NCBI GenBank assembly: GCA_900472675.1
Contig: UCJA01000032.1
Location: forward strand, 1 to 34,561
Source: Hyphomicrobiales bacterium
GTDB lineage: Bacteria; Pseudomonadota; Alphaproteobacteria; Rhizobiales; Rhizobiaceae
Reading direction: 5' to 3'
Length of the DNA stretch: 34,561 nucleotides
Shown: positions 18,752 to 27,972 of the stretch, one piece after another
Layout of the letters: every line of letters starts with the position of its first letter
Position numbering within the stretch: the stretch's first letter is position 1
Program-made: the position numbers and the translations under genes
Notes under the pieces: generated by a model
The model's input: only the letters and a program-made list of their open reading frames with translations
Database searches by the model: none
What the model was told of the DNA's origin: nothing

Positions 18752-19513
18752 TCACCGCCCCAGATAATTCTCGATCACCTTCGGATCGCTCGACACGAAG
18801 TCGATCGATCCTTCGGCCAGCACCGACCCTTCCGCCAGGCACGTTACCTTGACGCCAAGGTCGCGGATGAAACCCATGTCGTGCTCGACGACGACGACCG
18901 AGCGGGTCCTGGCGATCTCGCGCAGCAGGATTGCCGTTTCCACCGTCTCCGCGTCGGTCATCCCGGCGACTGGCTCATCGACCAGCAAAAGCTTCGGCTC
19001 CTGCGCCAAGAGCATGCCGATCTCCAGCCACTGCTTCTGCCCATGGCTGAGGTTTGCCGCATACTCCCGGGCGCGGTGGGTCAGCCGCACCGTGTTGAGG
19101 ATCTCCTCGATGCGCGCCTTGTCCTCCGGCGTCAGCCGGTAGAACAGCGTGCCGAACACGCCGCGGTCGCGGTTCAGCGCCAGCTCCAGATTGTCCCAGA
19201 CCGTATGGCTCTCGAACACTGTTGGCTTCTGGAACTTTCGGCCGATGCCGAGCTGGGCGATATCCGCCTCATCCTTTTTCGTCAGATCGATCGTATCCTC
19301 AAACAGCACCTTGCCCGTATCGGGGCGCGTCTTGCCGGTGATGATGTCCATCATCGTCGTCTTGCCGGCGCCGTTCGGGCCGATGATGGCCCGCAGTTCC
19401 CCGGGCTCCACCACGAAGGACAGGGCGTTCAGCGCCTTGAAGCCGTCGAAGGAGACAGAGACGTCTTCCAGGTAGAGAAGGCTCTTGGCGCGTGTTTCGG
19501 CAATCGTGTTCAT
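18752..19513 (-). CDS. urtD: Urea ABC transporter ATPase UrtD
   Basis: UrtD is a 253-residue LivG-type ATPase. Walker A is GPNGAGKTT (about 49-57), the signature LSHGQKQWLEIG, Walker B LLLVDEPVAGMTDAE and the H-loop VVVEHDMGF. It powers UrtBC together with UrtE. ATG 19513 is 5 bp from the urtC stop, so the two are coupled. The C-terminus NYLGR ends only 6 bp before the palindromic element. Confidence 0.95.
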   Translation of the reverse strand: MNTIAETRAKSLLYLEDVSVSFDGFKALNALSFVVEPGELRAIIGPNGAGKTTMMDIITGKTRPDTGKVLFEDTIDLTKKDEADIAQLGIGRKFQKPTVFESHTVWDNLELALNRDRGVFGTLFYRLTPEDKARIEEILNTVRLTHRAREYAANLSHGQKQWLEIGMLLAQEPKLLLVDEPVAGMTDAETVETAILLREIARTRSVVVVEHDMGFIRDLGVKVTCLAEGSVLAEGSIDFVSSDPKVIENYLGR

Positions 19514-19518
19514 GATCT

Positions 19519-20691
19519 CTACTCCGCCGCCTGGACTGTTTGCGCCACCGTTCCGATGTCACCCCTGCCCTTTTCGGCATCGGCGGCAGCCCGCATCGCA
19601 TCGCGTGCCTTGAACCCGTGCTGCACTGTTCCGACGATGCCGCGCGGCAGGAACCGCGTCACGAAGATGAACAGGCTGCCGAGCGCATAGAGCCAGAATT
19701 CTGGAAACGCGCCTGTGAAGAAGCTCTTGCCGGCATTGACCAGCACCGCTCCGATGATCGGTCCGATCAGCGTGCCGCGCCCGCCGACCGCCGTCCACAC
19801 GACGATCTCGATCGAGTTGGCCGGGGCAAATTCACCCGGGTTGATGATGCCGACCTGCGGCACGAACAGGGCACCGGCGATGCCTGCCATCATCGCCGAA
19901 ACGACGAAGGTGAAGAGCTTGATGTTCTCGACCCGGAACCCCAGAAATCGCACCCGGCTTTCCGCATCGCGCACGCCGACCAGCACCTTGCCGAATTTCG
20001 ACCGGACGATCGCCGAGGAGATCAGCAGGCAGAGCGCCAGCACCACGGCTGAGAGCGCAAACAGCACGGCGCGGGTGCCATCGGCCTGCACCTGGAAGCC
20101 GAGGATGTCCTTGAAATCGGTCAGACCGTTATTGCCGCCAAATCCCATGTCGTTGCGGAAGAAGGCGAGCATCAGCGCATAAGTCATCGCCTGGGTGATG
20201 ATCGACAGGTAAACGCCGTTGACGCGAGAGCGGAAGGCGAACCAGCCGAACACGAAGGCGAGCAAACCTGGCACCAAAAGCACCATGGCCATCGCGACGA
20301 CGAACCAGTCCATCCCGTACCAGAACCAAGGCAGTTCCTTGTAGTTGAGGAACACCATGAAGTCCGGCAGGACCGGATTGCCGTAGACCCCGCGTGGGCC
20401 GATCTGGCGCATCAGGTACATGCCCATCGCATAGCCGCCGAGCGCGAAGAAGGCGCCGTGCCCGAGCGAGAGAATGCCGCAGTAGCCCCAGACGAGATCG
20501 AGCGCCAAAGCCAGCAGCGCGTAGCAGAGATACTTGCCAAACAGCGACATCACATAGGTCGGGATATGCAGCGCGCTGTCGGGAGCGGTCATCAGATTGA
20601 GCGCCGGCACCAGCACCGCGATGCCCAAAAGCACGGCAATCGCGACGATGATCTTTCCCTCGAGGGCGCGGAATATAAAGCCGGAGATCAT
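19519..20691 (-). CDS. urtC: Urea ABC transporter permease UrtC
   Basis: UrtC is a 390-residue LivM-type inner-membrane permease with about 8-10 membrane segments. Diagnostic stretches are DLVWGYCGILSLGHGAFFALGGYAMGMYLM, NNGLTDFKDILGF and GGRGTLIGPIIGAVLVN (the cytoplasmic docking region). Length fits UrtC, which is longer than LivM. ATG 20691 overlaps the urtB stop by four bases. The longer upstream frame lies inside urtB in another phase and is not used. Confidence 0.94.
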   Translation of the reverse strand: MISGFIFRALEGKIIVAIAVLLGIAVLVPALNLMTAPDSALHIPTYVMSLFGKYLCYALLALALDLVWGYCGILSLGHGAFFALGGYAMGMYLMRQIGPRGVYGNPVLPDFMVFLNYKELPWFWYGMDWFVVAMAMVLLVPGLLAFVFGWFAFRSRVNGVYLSIITQAMTYALMLAFFRNDMGFGGNNGLTDFKDILGFQVQADGTRAVLFALSAVVLALCLLISSAIVRSKFGKVLVGVRDAESRVRFLGFRVENIKLFTFVVSAMMAGIAGALFVPQVGIINPGEFAPANSIEIVVWTAVGGRGTLIGPIIGAVLVNAGKSFFTGAFPEFWLYALGSLFIFVTRFLPRGIVGTVQHGFKARDAMRAAADAEKGRGDIGTVAQTVQAAE

Positions 20692-22313
20692 GCTTCCACC
20701 GCCCTTCCCTTGAGCGCGAACAGGCCGCGCGGACGTTTCTGGATGAACAGGATGATGAGGACGAGCACAAGGATCTTGCCGAGCACGGCGCCAACCGAAG
20801 GTTCGAGGAACTTGTTGAGGACGCCGAGCGACAGCGCGCCCACCAGCGTGCCCCAGAGGTTTCCAACACCGCCGAACACCACGACCATGAAGCTGTCGAT
20901 GATGTAGCTCTGGCCGAGGTTGGGCGAGACGTTGTCGATCTGGGAGAGCGCGACACCGGCGATCCCGGCAATGCCCGACCCCAGCGCGAAGGTCAGCGCA
21001 TCGACCCAGGGCGTCCTTATCCCCATCGAGGAAGCCATGCGGCGGTTTTGCGTCACTGCCCGCATGCTGAGGCCATAGGCGGACTTCTTCATCACCACCA
21101 ACAGCGTAAAGAAGATGGTGAGCGAGAAGACGATGATCCACATGCGGTTCCAGGTGATCGTCATGCCGCCGACCGGGAAGGAACCGGACATCCAGGACGG
21201 ATTGCCGACCTCCTGGTTGGTGGGGCCGAAGATGGAGCGGATGGTCTGCTGCAGGATCAGCGACACGCCCCAGGTGGCGAGCAGCGTTTCCAGCGGCCGG
21301 CCGTAGAGGAAGCGGATCACCGCGCGTTCGATGACAAGTCCGACGGCACCGGTGACCAGGAAGGCGACCGGCAGCGCGATCGTCAGCGACCAGTCGAACA
21401 GGCCGGGCGCATGATCGCGGATCAGGTCCTGCACCATGAAGGTCGAATAGGCGCCGAGCATGACCATTTCGCCATGCGCCATGTTGATGATGCCCATCAC
21501 GCCGAAGGTGATGGCAAGGCCGATCGCCGCAAGCAGCAGCACCGAGCCGAGCGACAGGCCGTACCAGACGTTCTGGGCCATGTCCCAGAGCTTCTGCTTG
21601 CTCTGCAGAGCGGCCAGGGCCGCATCTAGATCGCCCTTGAGACTGGCATCGATCGAGCCGGAGACGGCACTCAGGATGCTGAGCGCATCATTGCCGCCGA
21701 TCGTCTTGATTGTCCTGATCGCATCGCGTTTGTCGTCCACCGAACGATCCGAGGAGAGAACCGAGACGGCCCGCGCCTCCGTCATGCGGGCCTTGACCTC
21801 CGGATCGGTTTCCTTGGCAAGCGCTGTCTCGACCAGGTCAAGGTTTTCGGCGCTCGGCGAGGACAAGACGGCATTGGCCGCGGAAAGCCGGACGCTCCGG
21901 TCGGGGCTGAGCAACGTCAGGCCGCCGGCAGCCGAACTGATGACGCGGCGCAGATTGTTGTTGATCTTGATCTTGGTAAGAGCGCTTTTCGGCGCCGGGC
22001 CGGCAGAGACGCCGGTGATCGGCTCGATCAGCTCCAGGCCATCGTCGCCGGCCTTGCCGATGAACACGAGCCCGTCCGCCTTGCGGACATAGAGATCGCC
22101 TTCGGAAAAGGCTTCGAGCGCCGGCACCGCCCGCACGTCGCCGGTTAGGGCAATCTCGCCGATCAACCGTTCGGCTTCGGAAAAATCCGCCTTGGCGAGC
22201 GCATCGATCAGCGGCTTCGGGTCAGCCCCGGATTGCGCAAAACAGGGCGCGGAGACGGAAAAGGAGAGGATCAGAATGAGCCAGAAGGCCCGAAGTAACT
22301 TGTTGTCTTGCAT
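20688..22313 (-). CDS. urtB: Urea ABC transporter permease UrtB with N-terminal extension
   Basis: UrtB is a 541-residue permease. A signal peptide (residues 1-27, ending CFAQ) is followed by about 210 residues of helical, HEAT-like exported domain, then a LivH-type permease domain starting near AQNVWYGLSLGSVLLLAAIGL, with GIINMAHGEMVMLGAYS and AVTQNRRMASSMGI. This layout is typical of urea UrtB proteins and not of plain LivH. ATG 22313 has AGGG upstream; the longer frame to 22442 only translates the repeat element. It is 175 bp from urtA, a gap largely filled by that element. Confidence 0.93.
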   Translation of the reverse strand: MQDNKLLRAFWLILILSFSVSAPCFAQSGADPKPLIDALAKADFSEAERLIGEIALTGDVRAVPALEAFSEGDLYVRKADGLVFIGKAGDDGLELIEPITGVSAGPAPKSALTKIKINNNLRRVISSAAGGLTLLSPDRSVRLSAANAVLSSPSAENLDLVETALAKETDPEVKARMTEARAVSVLSSDRSVDDKRDAIRTIKTIGGNDALSILSAVSGSIDASLKGDLDAALAALQSKQKLWDMAQNVWYGLSLGSVLLLAAIGLAITFGVMGIINMAHGEMVMLGAYSTFMVQDLIRDHAPGLFDWSLTIALPVAFLVTGAVGLVIERAVIRFLYGRPLETLLATWGVSLILQQTIRSIFGPTNQEVGNPSWMSGSFPVGGMTITWNRMWIIVFSLTIFFTLLVVMKKSAYGLSMRAVTQNRRMASSMGIRTPWVDALTFALGSGIAGIAGVALSQIDNVSPNLGQSYIIDSFMVVVFGGVGNLWGTLVGALSLGVLNKFLEPSVGAVLGKILVLVLIILFIQKRPRGLFALKGRAVEA

Positions 22314-22370
22314 GACAATCGCCCTTTCGCCGGCCGTTGCTTGCTGGGACCCAGCGGTTCGGCAAGGATC

Positions 22371-22476
22371 CACCCTCCCCTTGAGGGGGAGGGTCGAACC
22401 GAAGGTTCGGGGTGGGGTGACTGTCGATGTCACCCCACCCACCGCTTCGCGGTGACCTCCCCCTCAAGGGGAGGTG
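22371..22476. repeat. Palindromic element B between urtB and urtA
   Basis: Same architecture as the element at 18629-18746. It has palindromic arms at 22372-22394 and 22455-22475 and small hairpins CGAACC-GAA-GGTTCG (22395-22409) and ACCGC-TTC-GCGGT (22441-22453). The central stem GGGTGGGGTGAC (22410-22421) pairs with GTCACCCCACCC (22429-22440) over 12 perfect bp with a 7-base loop. The left arm is the exact reverse complement of the right arm of element A. Confidence 0.85.
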
Positions 22477-22488
22477 AAACCGACCAGA

Positions 22489-23775
22489 TTACATGCCCTT
22501 GCCGCCGCACTTGCCGCTGGCAACGTTGAAGTTGCCGCAGGCCATTGGCTTGCGCCAGTCGGAGATCAGGTTCTTGGAGTCGGGCAGATAGTCGGACCAT
22601 TCGTCGCCGACGACCTGCGCCGTCTGCTGCACGATGTCGAACTGGCCATCTGCCTGGATTTCACCGATCAGCACCGGCTTGGTGATGTGGTGGTTCGGCA
22701 TGACGGTGGAGTAGCCGCCCGACAGGTTCGGCACCGAGACGCCGATGATCGAGTCGAGCACCTTGTCCGTGTCGGTCGTACCGGCAGCCTCGACGGCCTT
22801 CACCCAGGCGTTGAAGCCGATATAGGCAGCTTCCATCGGGTCGTTGGTGACGCGCTTCGGGTTCTTGGTATAGGCCTTCCATTCCTTGATGAACTCGGCG
22901 TTGACCGGTGCATCGACGGACTGGAAGTAGTTCCAGGCGGCCAGGTGGCCGACGAGCGGCTTGGTGTCCAGGCCGGCCAGTTCTTCTTCGCCGACCGAGA
23001 AGGCGACGACCGGGATGTCCTTCGCCTTGATGCCCTGGTTGCCCAGTTCCTTGTAGAACGGAACGTTAGCGTCGCCGTTGATGGTCGAGACGACTGCGGT
23101 CTTCTTGCCGGCCGAGCCGAAGGACTTGATCTTCGAAACTTCCGTCTGCCAGTCGGAGAAGCCGAACGGCGTGTAGTTGATCAGGATGTCGCTTTCGGCG
23201 ACGCCCTTCGACATCAGATAGGCCTTGAGGATCTTGTTGGTCGTCTGCGGATAGACGTAGTCGGTGCCTTCGAGCACCCAGCGCTTCACGCCTTCGGTCT
23301 CGGCCAGGTAATCGACGGCCGGGATGGCCTGCTGATTCGGAGCAGCACCCGTGTAGAAGATGTTGCGCGAGGATTCTTCACCTTCGTACTGGACCGGGTA
23401 GAACAGGATCGAGTTCAGTTCTTCAAAGACCGGCAGAACAGACTTGCGCGACGAGGAGGTCCAGCAGCCGAACACGGCAGCGACCTTGTCCTTGGAAATC
23501 AGCTGGCGGGCCTTTTCGGCAAACAGCGGCCAGTCGGAGGCCGGGTCGACGACGACGGCTTCGAGTTTCTTGCCGAGAAGACCGCCCTTCTTGTTCTGCT
23601 CCTCGATGAGCATCAGCATGACGTCCTTGAGGGTGGTCTCAGAGATCGCCATGGTACCTGAAAGCGAATGCAGGACGCCGACCTTGATCGTGTCGGCTGC
23701 GTAGGCGCTGGAAAGCGCCGATGTGGACATGACGGCCGCAAGCAGCGCCCCGCCGAGTTTTGCCGTGAAAGCCAT
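22489..23775 (-). CDS. urtA: Urea ABC transporter substrate-binding protein UrtA
   Basis: UrtA is the 428-residue periplasmic urea receptor of the Urt importer. A signal peptide ends near SAYA (about residue 26), and the mature protein begins DTIKVGVLHSLSGTMAISETTLKD, the classic UrtA/AmiC-like start. GCWTSSSRKSVLPVFEE and FYPVQYEGEESSRNIFYTGA are further family motifs. ATG 23775 has AGGGG. As first gene of urtABCDE it is normally the most highly expressed; the element just downstream could support that by protecting the urtA transcript end (inference). Confidence 0.96.
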   Translation of the reverse strand: MAFTAKLGGALLAAVMSTSALSSAYAADTIKVGVLHSLSGTMAISETTLKDVMLMLIEEQNKKGGLLGKKLEAVVVDPASDWPLFAEKARQLISKDKVAAVFGCWTSSSRKSVLPVFEELNSILFYPVQYEGEESSRNIFYTGAAPNQQAIPAVDYLAETEGVKRWVLEGTDYVYPQTTNKILKAYLMSKGVAESDILINYTPFGFSDWQTEVSKIKSFGSAGKKTAVVSTINGDANVPFYKELGNQGIKAKDIPVVAFSVGEEELAGLDTKPLVGHLAAWNYFQSVDAPVNAEFIKEWKAYTKNPKRVTNDPMEAAYIGFNAWVKAVEAAGTTDTDKVLDSIIGVSVPNLSGGYSTVMPNHHITKPVLIGEIQADGQFDIVQQTAQVVGDEWSDYLPDSKNLISDWRKPMACGNFNVASGKCGGKGM

Positions 23776-23924
23776 TGGTGAACCCCTCTTCTTGTTCGCT
23801 GCAACTGGTCGTTAATCGTTGCTTAAGCGACTATCGGGCGGCGCCGCTGCAAACCACATACGCAGAATGACGTAACCGAGGGGGAGAAGATGGAAGACCT
23901 TGAGCGTTTCAGGGCTAAAACAGC

Positions 23925-23967
23925 AATGCCCGGTGCGACGCCCGCTTGGGGCACCGTTCCGGGCATT
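23925..23967 (-). terminator. Hairpin terminator after mqo
   Basis: AATGCCCGG (23925-23933) pairs with CCGGGCATT (23959-23967), and GGTGC/GCACC pairs inside. On the minus strand the stem is followed by GCTGTTTTAGC, a short U run. It begins 27 bp after the mqo stop codon and lies upstream of urtA, so it probably insulates the urt operon from mqo. Confidence 0.65.
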
Positions 23968-23993
23968 TTGACGTATCAGCTGTGCCTGATCTT

Positions 23994-25688
23994 TTAGAGA
24001 GCCATATCCGGTGTGCGTTTGAGGTCGCCGGCAGGCGCCGAGGACCCGGGAACGGATGTCGCCGTGATCGGCGCGGCGATGGCCAGCTGCAGCCGTTCGC
24101 CGGTCGCTGCCCACTCCTTGACCAGCATGTCGGGCGCCTCGTTCAGTTTCAGCCCGTAGCTCGGCACCATGGTCCGGACCTTGTCCTGCCATTCGGGAGT
24201 CGCGAGCTTTTCGGCAAACACCTTTTTCAAGACGTCGAGCATGATCGGAGCGGCGGTCGATGCGCCGGGCGAAGCCCCGAGCAGCGCCGCAATGCTGCCG
24301 TCTGCCGCCGCGACGACTTCCGTGCCGAGCTTCAGCACGCCACCCTTTTCGGCATCGCGCTTGATGATCTGGACGCGCTGTCCGGCCTGCCAGAGGCGCC
24401 AGTCCTCTGCCTTGGCGTTCGGGAAATAGGCCTGCAGCGACTCGGTCCGGTCCTCGTCCGACATCATCAGCTGGCCAGCGAGATACTGGACCAGATCGAA
24501 CTCGTCGGTAGCCACTTTCAGCATCGGCCAGATGTTGTCGAGCGTCACTGTCGAGGGAAGGTCGAACAGCGAGCCTTCCTTCAGGAACTTCGTGGAGAAG
24601 GTCGCGAATGGTCCAAACAGGATGGCGCGTTTGCCATCCAGCACGCGGGTATCCAGATGCGGGACCGACATGGGCGGCGAACCGGTCTCTGCCTGGCCAT
24701 AGGCCTTGGCCAGATGCTGCTCGACGATCTCCGGCTTCTCGCAGATCAGGAACGAACCGCCGACCGGGAAGCCGGCATAGGCGTCGCCTTCGGGAATGCC
24801 TGACATCTGCAGAAGAGGCAAAGCGCCACCGCCGCCGCCGACGAAGACGAACTTCGCCTTCACGGTCGTTGCATCGCCGCTTGTCCGGTTGGAATAGCGA
24901 ACGCTCCAGGTTCCGTCGTCGTTCTTCTGGATGTCGTCAACCTCGCTGGAGGTGCGCAGCGTGAAGGTCGGCTGGCTCTTCAGATAGGTCACATATTGAC
25001 GGGTCACTTCACCCCACTCGACGTCGGTGCCGAGCGGGCTCCAGGTGGCTGCAAGCTTCTGGTTCGGGTCGCGACCCTCCATCATCAGCGGCACCCACTT
25101 GGCGATCTCCGCGTGATCGGTGGTGAACTGCATGCCGGAAAACAGCGGGCTTGCCTTCAAGGCCTCGTAGCGCTTGGCGAGGAATTCGGTGTTCTGGTCG
25201 CCCCAGACGAAGCTCATATGCGGCGTCGAATTGATGAAGCTGCGCGGGTTCTTCAGCACGCCCATGTCCACCTGATGGGCAAGGAACTGGCGCGTGACCT
25301 GGAAGGCCTCGTTGATCTCGATCGCCTTATCGATGTGGATGTTGCCGTTGGAATCCATCGGCGAATAGTTCAGCTCGGCAAGCGCCGAATGGCCCGTGCC
25401 GGCGTTGTTCCAGCCGTTGGAGCTCTCCATCGCCACGTTGTCGAGGCGCTCGATCATCTCGATCTTCCAGCTCGGTTCAAGCTGGTTGAGGATGACGCCA
25501 AGCGTCGCGCTCATGATGCCACCACCGATCAGCAGAACATCGACGGTTTCTTGAGAAGTTTGAGCCCAGGCAGGCAGAGCATTGGCGCCGAGGACGACCG
25601 CGCCTGTGGCGGCGGAGCCGAGGAGTTGCCGCCGGGTGATATCGAAATCATGGGAGCGGACGTCGGGCACGTTTTCGTTGGAAGGCAC
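23994..25688 (-). CDS. mqo: Malate:quinone oxidoreductase with Tat-type signal
   Basis: This is a 564-residue FAD enzyme oxidising malate to oxaloacetate with quinone as acceptor. The FAD-binding start VDVLLIGGGIMSATLGVIL and the motifs ERLDNVAMESSNGWNNAGTGH, PHMSFVWG and GGGGGALPLLQ are those of MQO. The N-terminus has a twin-arginine pattern ITRRQLLG followed by a hydrophobic stretch ending PAWAQ, so export to the periplasmic side is predicted, unlike E. coli Mqo, which stays on the cytoplasmic face. The assigned start is GTG 25688, with AGAGG upstream; GTG 25715 is an alternative but its ribosome binding site would overlap it. Confidence 0.9.
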   Translation of the reverse strand: MPSNENVPDVRSHDFDITRRQLLGSAATGAVVLGANALPAWAQTSQETVDVLLIGGGIMSATLGVILNQLEPSWKIEMIERLDNVAMESSNGWNNAGTGHSALAELNYSPMDSNGNIHIDKAIEINEAFQVTRQFLAHQVDMGVLKNPRSFINSTPHMSFVWGDQNTEFLAKRYEALKASPLFSGMQFTTDHAEIAKWVPLMMEGRDPNQKLAATWSPLGTDVEWGEVTRQYVTYLKSQPTFTLRTSSEVDDIQKNDDGTWSVRYSNRTSGDATTVKAKFVFVGGGGGALPLLQMSGIPEGDAYAGFPVGGSFLICEKPEIVEQHLAKAYGQAETGSPPMSVPHLDTRVLDGKRAILFGPFATFSTKFLKEGSLFDLPSTVTLDNIWPMLKVATDEFDLVQYLAGQLMMSDEDRTESLQAYFPNAKAEDWRLWQAGQRVQIIKRDAEKGGVLKLGTEVVAAADGSIAALLGASPGASTAAPIMLDVLKKVFAEKLATPEWQDKVRTMVPSYGLKLNEAPDMLVKEWAATGERLQLAIAAPITATSVPGSSAPAGDLKRTPDMAL

Positions 25689-25880
25689 AGCCACCTCTTG
25701 TGTTGCATGTCTCACCTCCCTGCCGGCCTTCTAATAGACAGAGGTTTTTGTGACAACCCCACACCGTGACAGCCCTTGTATCTGTGAATGTCATAGCTCG
25801 AGCGAGAGGCTTTCAGGTGGCAGGCAAATGTCCTGGCACGCTGGTAGGACCGCGAAGTGCCGCGCTTTGCCTCAGCGACC

Positions 25881-26024
25881 CTACCGGACGCTCGCGGTGT
25901 GGAAGCTGTCCACAGCCGATGGTCCGAGCGCCGCATAGATCGCCAGTGTCCCTTGAATGATCACAACCCACATCCCGCAGGAGACGGCGAGGGCAAGGCA
26001 AAGATTGCGAAGGCGGCGAGGCAT
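25881..26024 (-). CDS. 47-residue single-pass membrane protein
   Basis: ATG 26024, preceded by GGAG at a good distance, encodes 47 residues: a basic N-terminus (MPRRLRN), one hydrophobic segment (about residues 8-33, rich in L, A, V and I) and a short polar tail ending HTASVR. The shape is that of a small bitopic membrane protein. Annotation pipelines would often miss it because of size. I know of no assigned function; it lies upstream of mqo on the same strand, 192 bp away. Confidence 0.55.
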   Translation of the reverse strand: MPRRLRNLCLALAVSCGMWVVIIQGTLAIYAALGPSAVDSFHTASVR

Positions 26025-26249
26025 GGGACACTCCAATCGGGTTGCTTGCCTTGTGCCACAAAGGTGTTTGAGAGCGGTTGACAGGATGTCTGCAATTTTA
26101 CCGAACTGACGGCATCTGGGACAAATTCCAAATCTAGACGCCCGATCCGGCCGTTGCAGCGTGCCGCCAAGACCATCCGTTCGTCCGCCGGGAACAATTT
26201 GCGCGCTGCACAATTGCCCCAGACAGCCACTGCCGAAGGAGCCAAGCCC

Positions 26250-27911
26250 GTGATCACTGACCTCTGGTACAAGAACGCCATCGTCTACTGCCTGTCCGTC
26301 GAAACCTTCATGGATTCCGATGGCGACGGGACCGGCGATTTCCAGGGGTTGCAGCGGCGCCTTGATTACCTAGCAGGCCTTGGCGTCACCGCCATCTGGC
26401 TCATGCCCTTTCAGACCTCCCCGGATCTCGATGACGGCTACGACGTCGCCGACTATTACAACGTCAACCCGCGTTTCGGCACGCTGGGTGATTTCGTGGA
26501 ATTCACCCACGGCGCCAAGCAGCGCGGCATTCGCGTGCTGATCGACCTCGTGGTCAACCACACCTCGGACCAGCACCCATGGTTCCAGGATGCCCGCAGC
26601 AACCCGGAGTCCCGCTACCGCGACTGGTATGTCTGGTCGAAGACGAAGCCGGCCAATGCCGACGAAGGCATGGTTTTTCCGGGCGTGCAGAAGAGCACCT
26701 GGACCTATGACGAAAAGGCCCGTGAATACTATTTCCACCGCTTCTACAAATTCCAGCCGGACCTCAACACCGCCAATCCGCTCGTGCAGGCTGAAATCCT
26801 GAAGATCATGGGATTTTGGATCCAGCTCGGTGTCTCCGGCTTCCGCATGGACGCCGTACCCTTCGTCATTGCCGAAAAGGGCGCCGAGGTGACGAAGCCC
26901 AAGGAACAGTACGACATGCTGCGCGCCTTCCGCGAGTTCCTCCAGTGGCGGCTGGGCGACAGCATCATCCTGGCCGAGGCCAACGTCGTGCCGAAGGAAA
27001 ACCTCAAATATTTCGGCGAGGACGGCGAACGCATGCAGATGATGTTCAACTTCCACGTCAACCAGGCGCTGTTTTATGCCCTGGCAAGCAGCGATGGCCG
27101 CCCGCTCGCAAAAGCCATCACCGACACGACGGAGAGGCCGCAGACAGCGCAATGGGGCATGTTCCTGCGCAATCATGACGAGCTTGATCTCGGCCGGCTG
27201 TCCGAGAAACAACGCCAGGCGGTGTTTTCCGACATGGGGCCCGACAAATCCATGCAGCTCTACGACCGCGGCATCCGCCGCCGTCTGGCCCCGATGCTAA
27301 AGGGAGACCGCCGACGCCTGGAGCTTGCCTATAGCCTGATGTTCTCGCTGCCCGGCACGCCCGTGATCCGCTACGGCGACGAGATCGCCATGGGCGACGA
27401 CCTTTCGCTGAAAGAGCGCAACTGCGCCCGCACGCCGATGCAGTGGTCGACCGAGCCGCACGGCGGCTTTACCAAGAGCGACAATCCCGTTCTCCCGGTC
27501 ATCAGCGGCGGTGCCTTCGGCTTCGAGCACACCAATGTGGCCCAGCAGCGCCGCGATCCCCAATCCATGCTCAACTGGATGGAGCGGCTGATCCGCATGC
27601 GCAAGGAAGTGCCGGAAATCGGCTGGGGCGATTGCGTGGCGATCGACACCGGCGATCATGGCGTTCTGGCGCTGCGCTATGACTGGCGCAACAACTCCGT
27701 ACTTGTCGTGCACAATTTGAACGCTACGCCGGTGGAGATCGAGTTCGATGTGGGTATCGACGATGGCGGCGGCTCGCTGATCGACATCAGCGACCACGGC
27801 AGCAGCGAGGCCAAGGAAAACGGCAAGCACACGCTCCTGCTCGACGCCTATGCCTATCGCTGGTTCCGCGTCGGCGGCCTCGATTATATCCTGAAGCGCG
27901 GAGAGATCTGA
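26250..27911 (+). CDS. GH13 trehalose-synthase-like alpha-amylase family enzyme
   Basis: This 553-residue cytoplasmic GH13 enzyme has a (beta/alpha)8 barrel. Conserved region I is DLVVNHTSDQHPWF. The nucleophile is D201 in GFRMDAVPF, the acid/base E243 in ILAEANV, and the transition-state stabiliser D310 in LRNHDELDL. The N-terminus LWYKNAIVYCLSVETFMDSDGDGTGDF resembles trehalose synthases and related maltose-active enzymes, which interconvert maltose and trehalose; exact specificity is not readable. The start is GTG 26250 with GAAGGAG upstream. It is followed by a hairpin and lies downstream of the divergent small membrane protein gene. Confidence 0.88.
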   Translation: MITDLWYKNAIVYCLSVETFMDSDGDGTGDFQGLQRRLDYLAGLGVTAIWLMPFQTSPDLDDGYDVADYYNVNPRFGTLGDFVEFTHGAKQRGIRVLIDLVVNHTSDQHPWFQDARSNPESRYRDWYVWSKTKPANADEGMVFPGVQKSTWTYDEKAREYYFHRFYKFQPDLNTANPLVQAEILKIMGFWIQLGVSGFRMDAVPFVIAEKGAEVTKPKEQYDMLRAFREFLQWRLGDSIILAEANVVPKENLKYFGEDGERMQMMFNFHVNQALFYALASSDGRPLAKAITDTTERPQTAQWGMFLRNHDELDLGRLSEKQRQAVFSDMGPDKSMQLYDRGIRRRLAPMLKGDRRRLELAYSLMFSLPGTPVIRYGDEIAMGDDLSLKERNCARTPMQWSTEPHGGFTKSDNPVLPVISGGAFGFEHTNVAQQRRDPQSMLNWMERLIRMRKEVPEIGWGDCVAIDTGDHGVLALRYDWRNNSVLVVHNLNATPVEIEFDVGIDDGGGSLIDISDHGSSEAKENGKHTLLLDAYAYRWFRVGGLDYILKRGEI

Positions 27912-27933
27912 GGTCCTCAAGGCCTCGTCGGAC

Positions 27934-27966
27934 ACCGGCAGTGCGCAGTCTCGCGGCGCTGCCGGT
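27934..27966 (+). terminator. Hairpin after the GH13 gene
   Basis: ACCGGCAG (27934-27941) pairs with CTGCCGGT (27959-27966), 23 bp after the stop. Only TT follows the stem, so it is a weak intrinsic terminator at best. It lies immediately before the truncated hydroxylase copy. Confidence 0.55.
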
Positions 27967-27972
27967 TTCGGC

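Noticed and set aside
23920..23945. Possible sigma-54 promoter upstream of urtA (CGCAC...TTGC on the minus strand)
   Set aside because: The spacing between GG-like and GC elements is 11 instead of 10, one key G is missing, and the sequence is better explained as the mqo terminator stem.
26078..26100. TTGACA as a -35 element before the GH13 gene
   Set aside because: No -10-like hexamer is found at 16-18 bp spacing, so a promoter cannot be supported.
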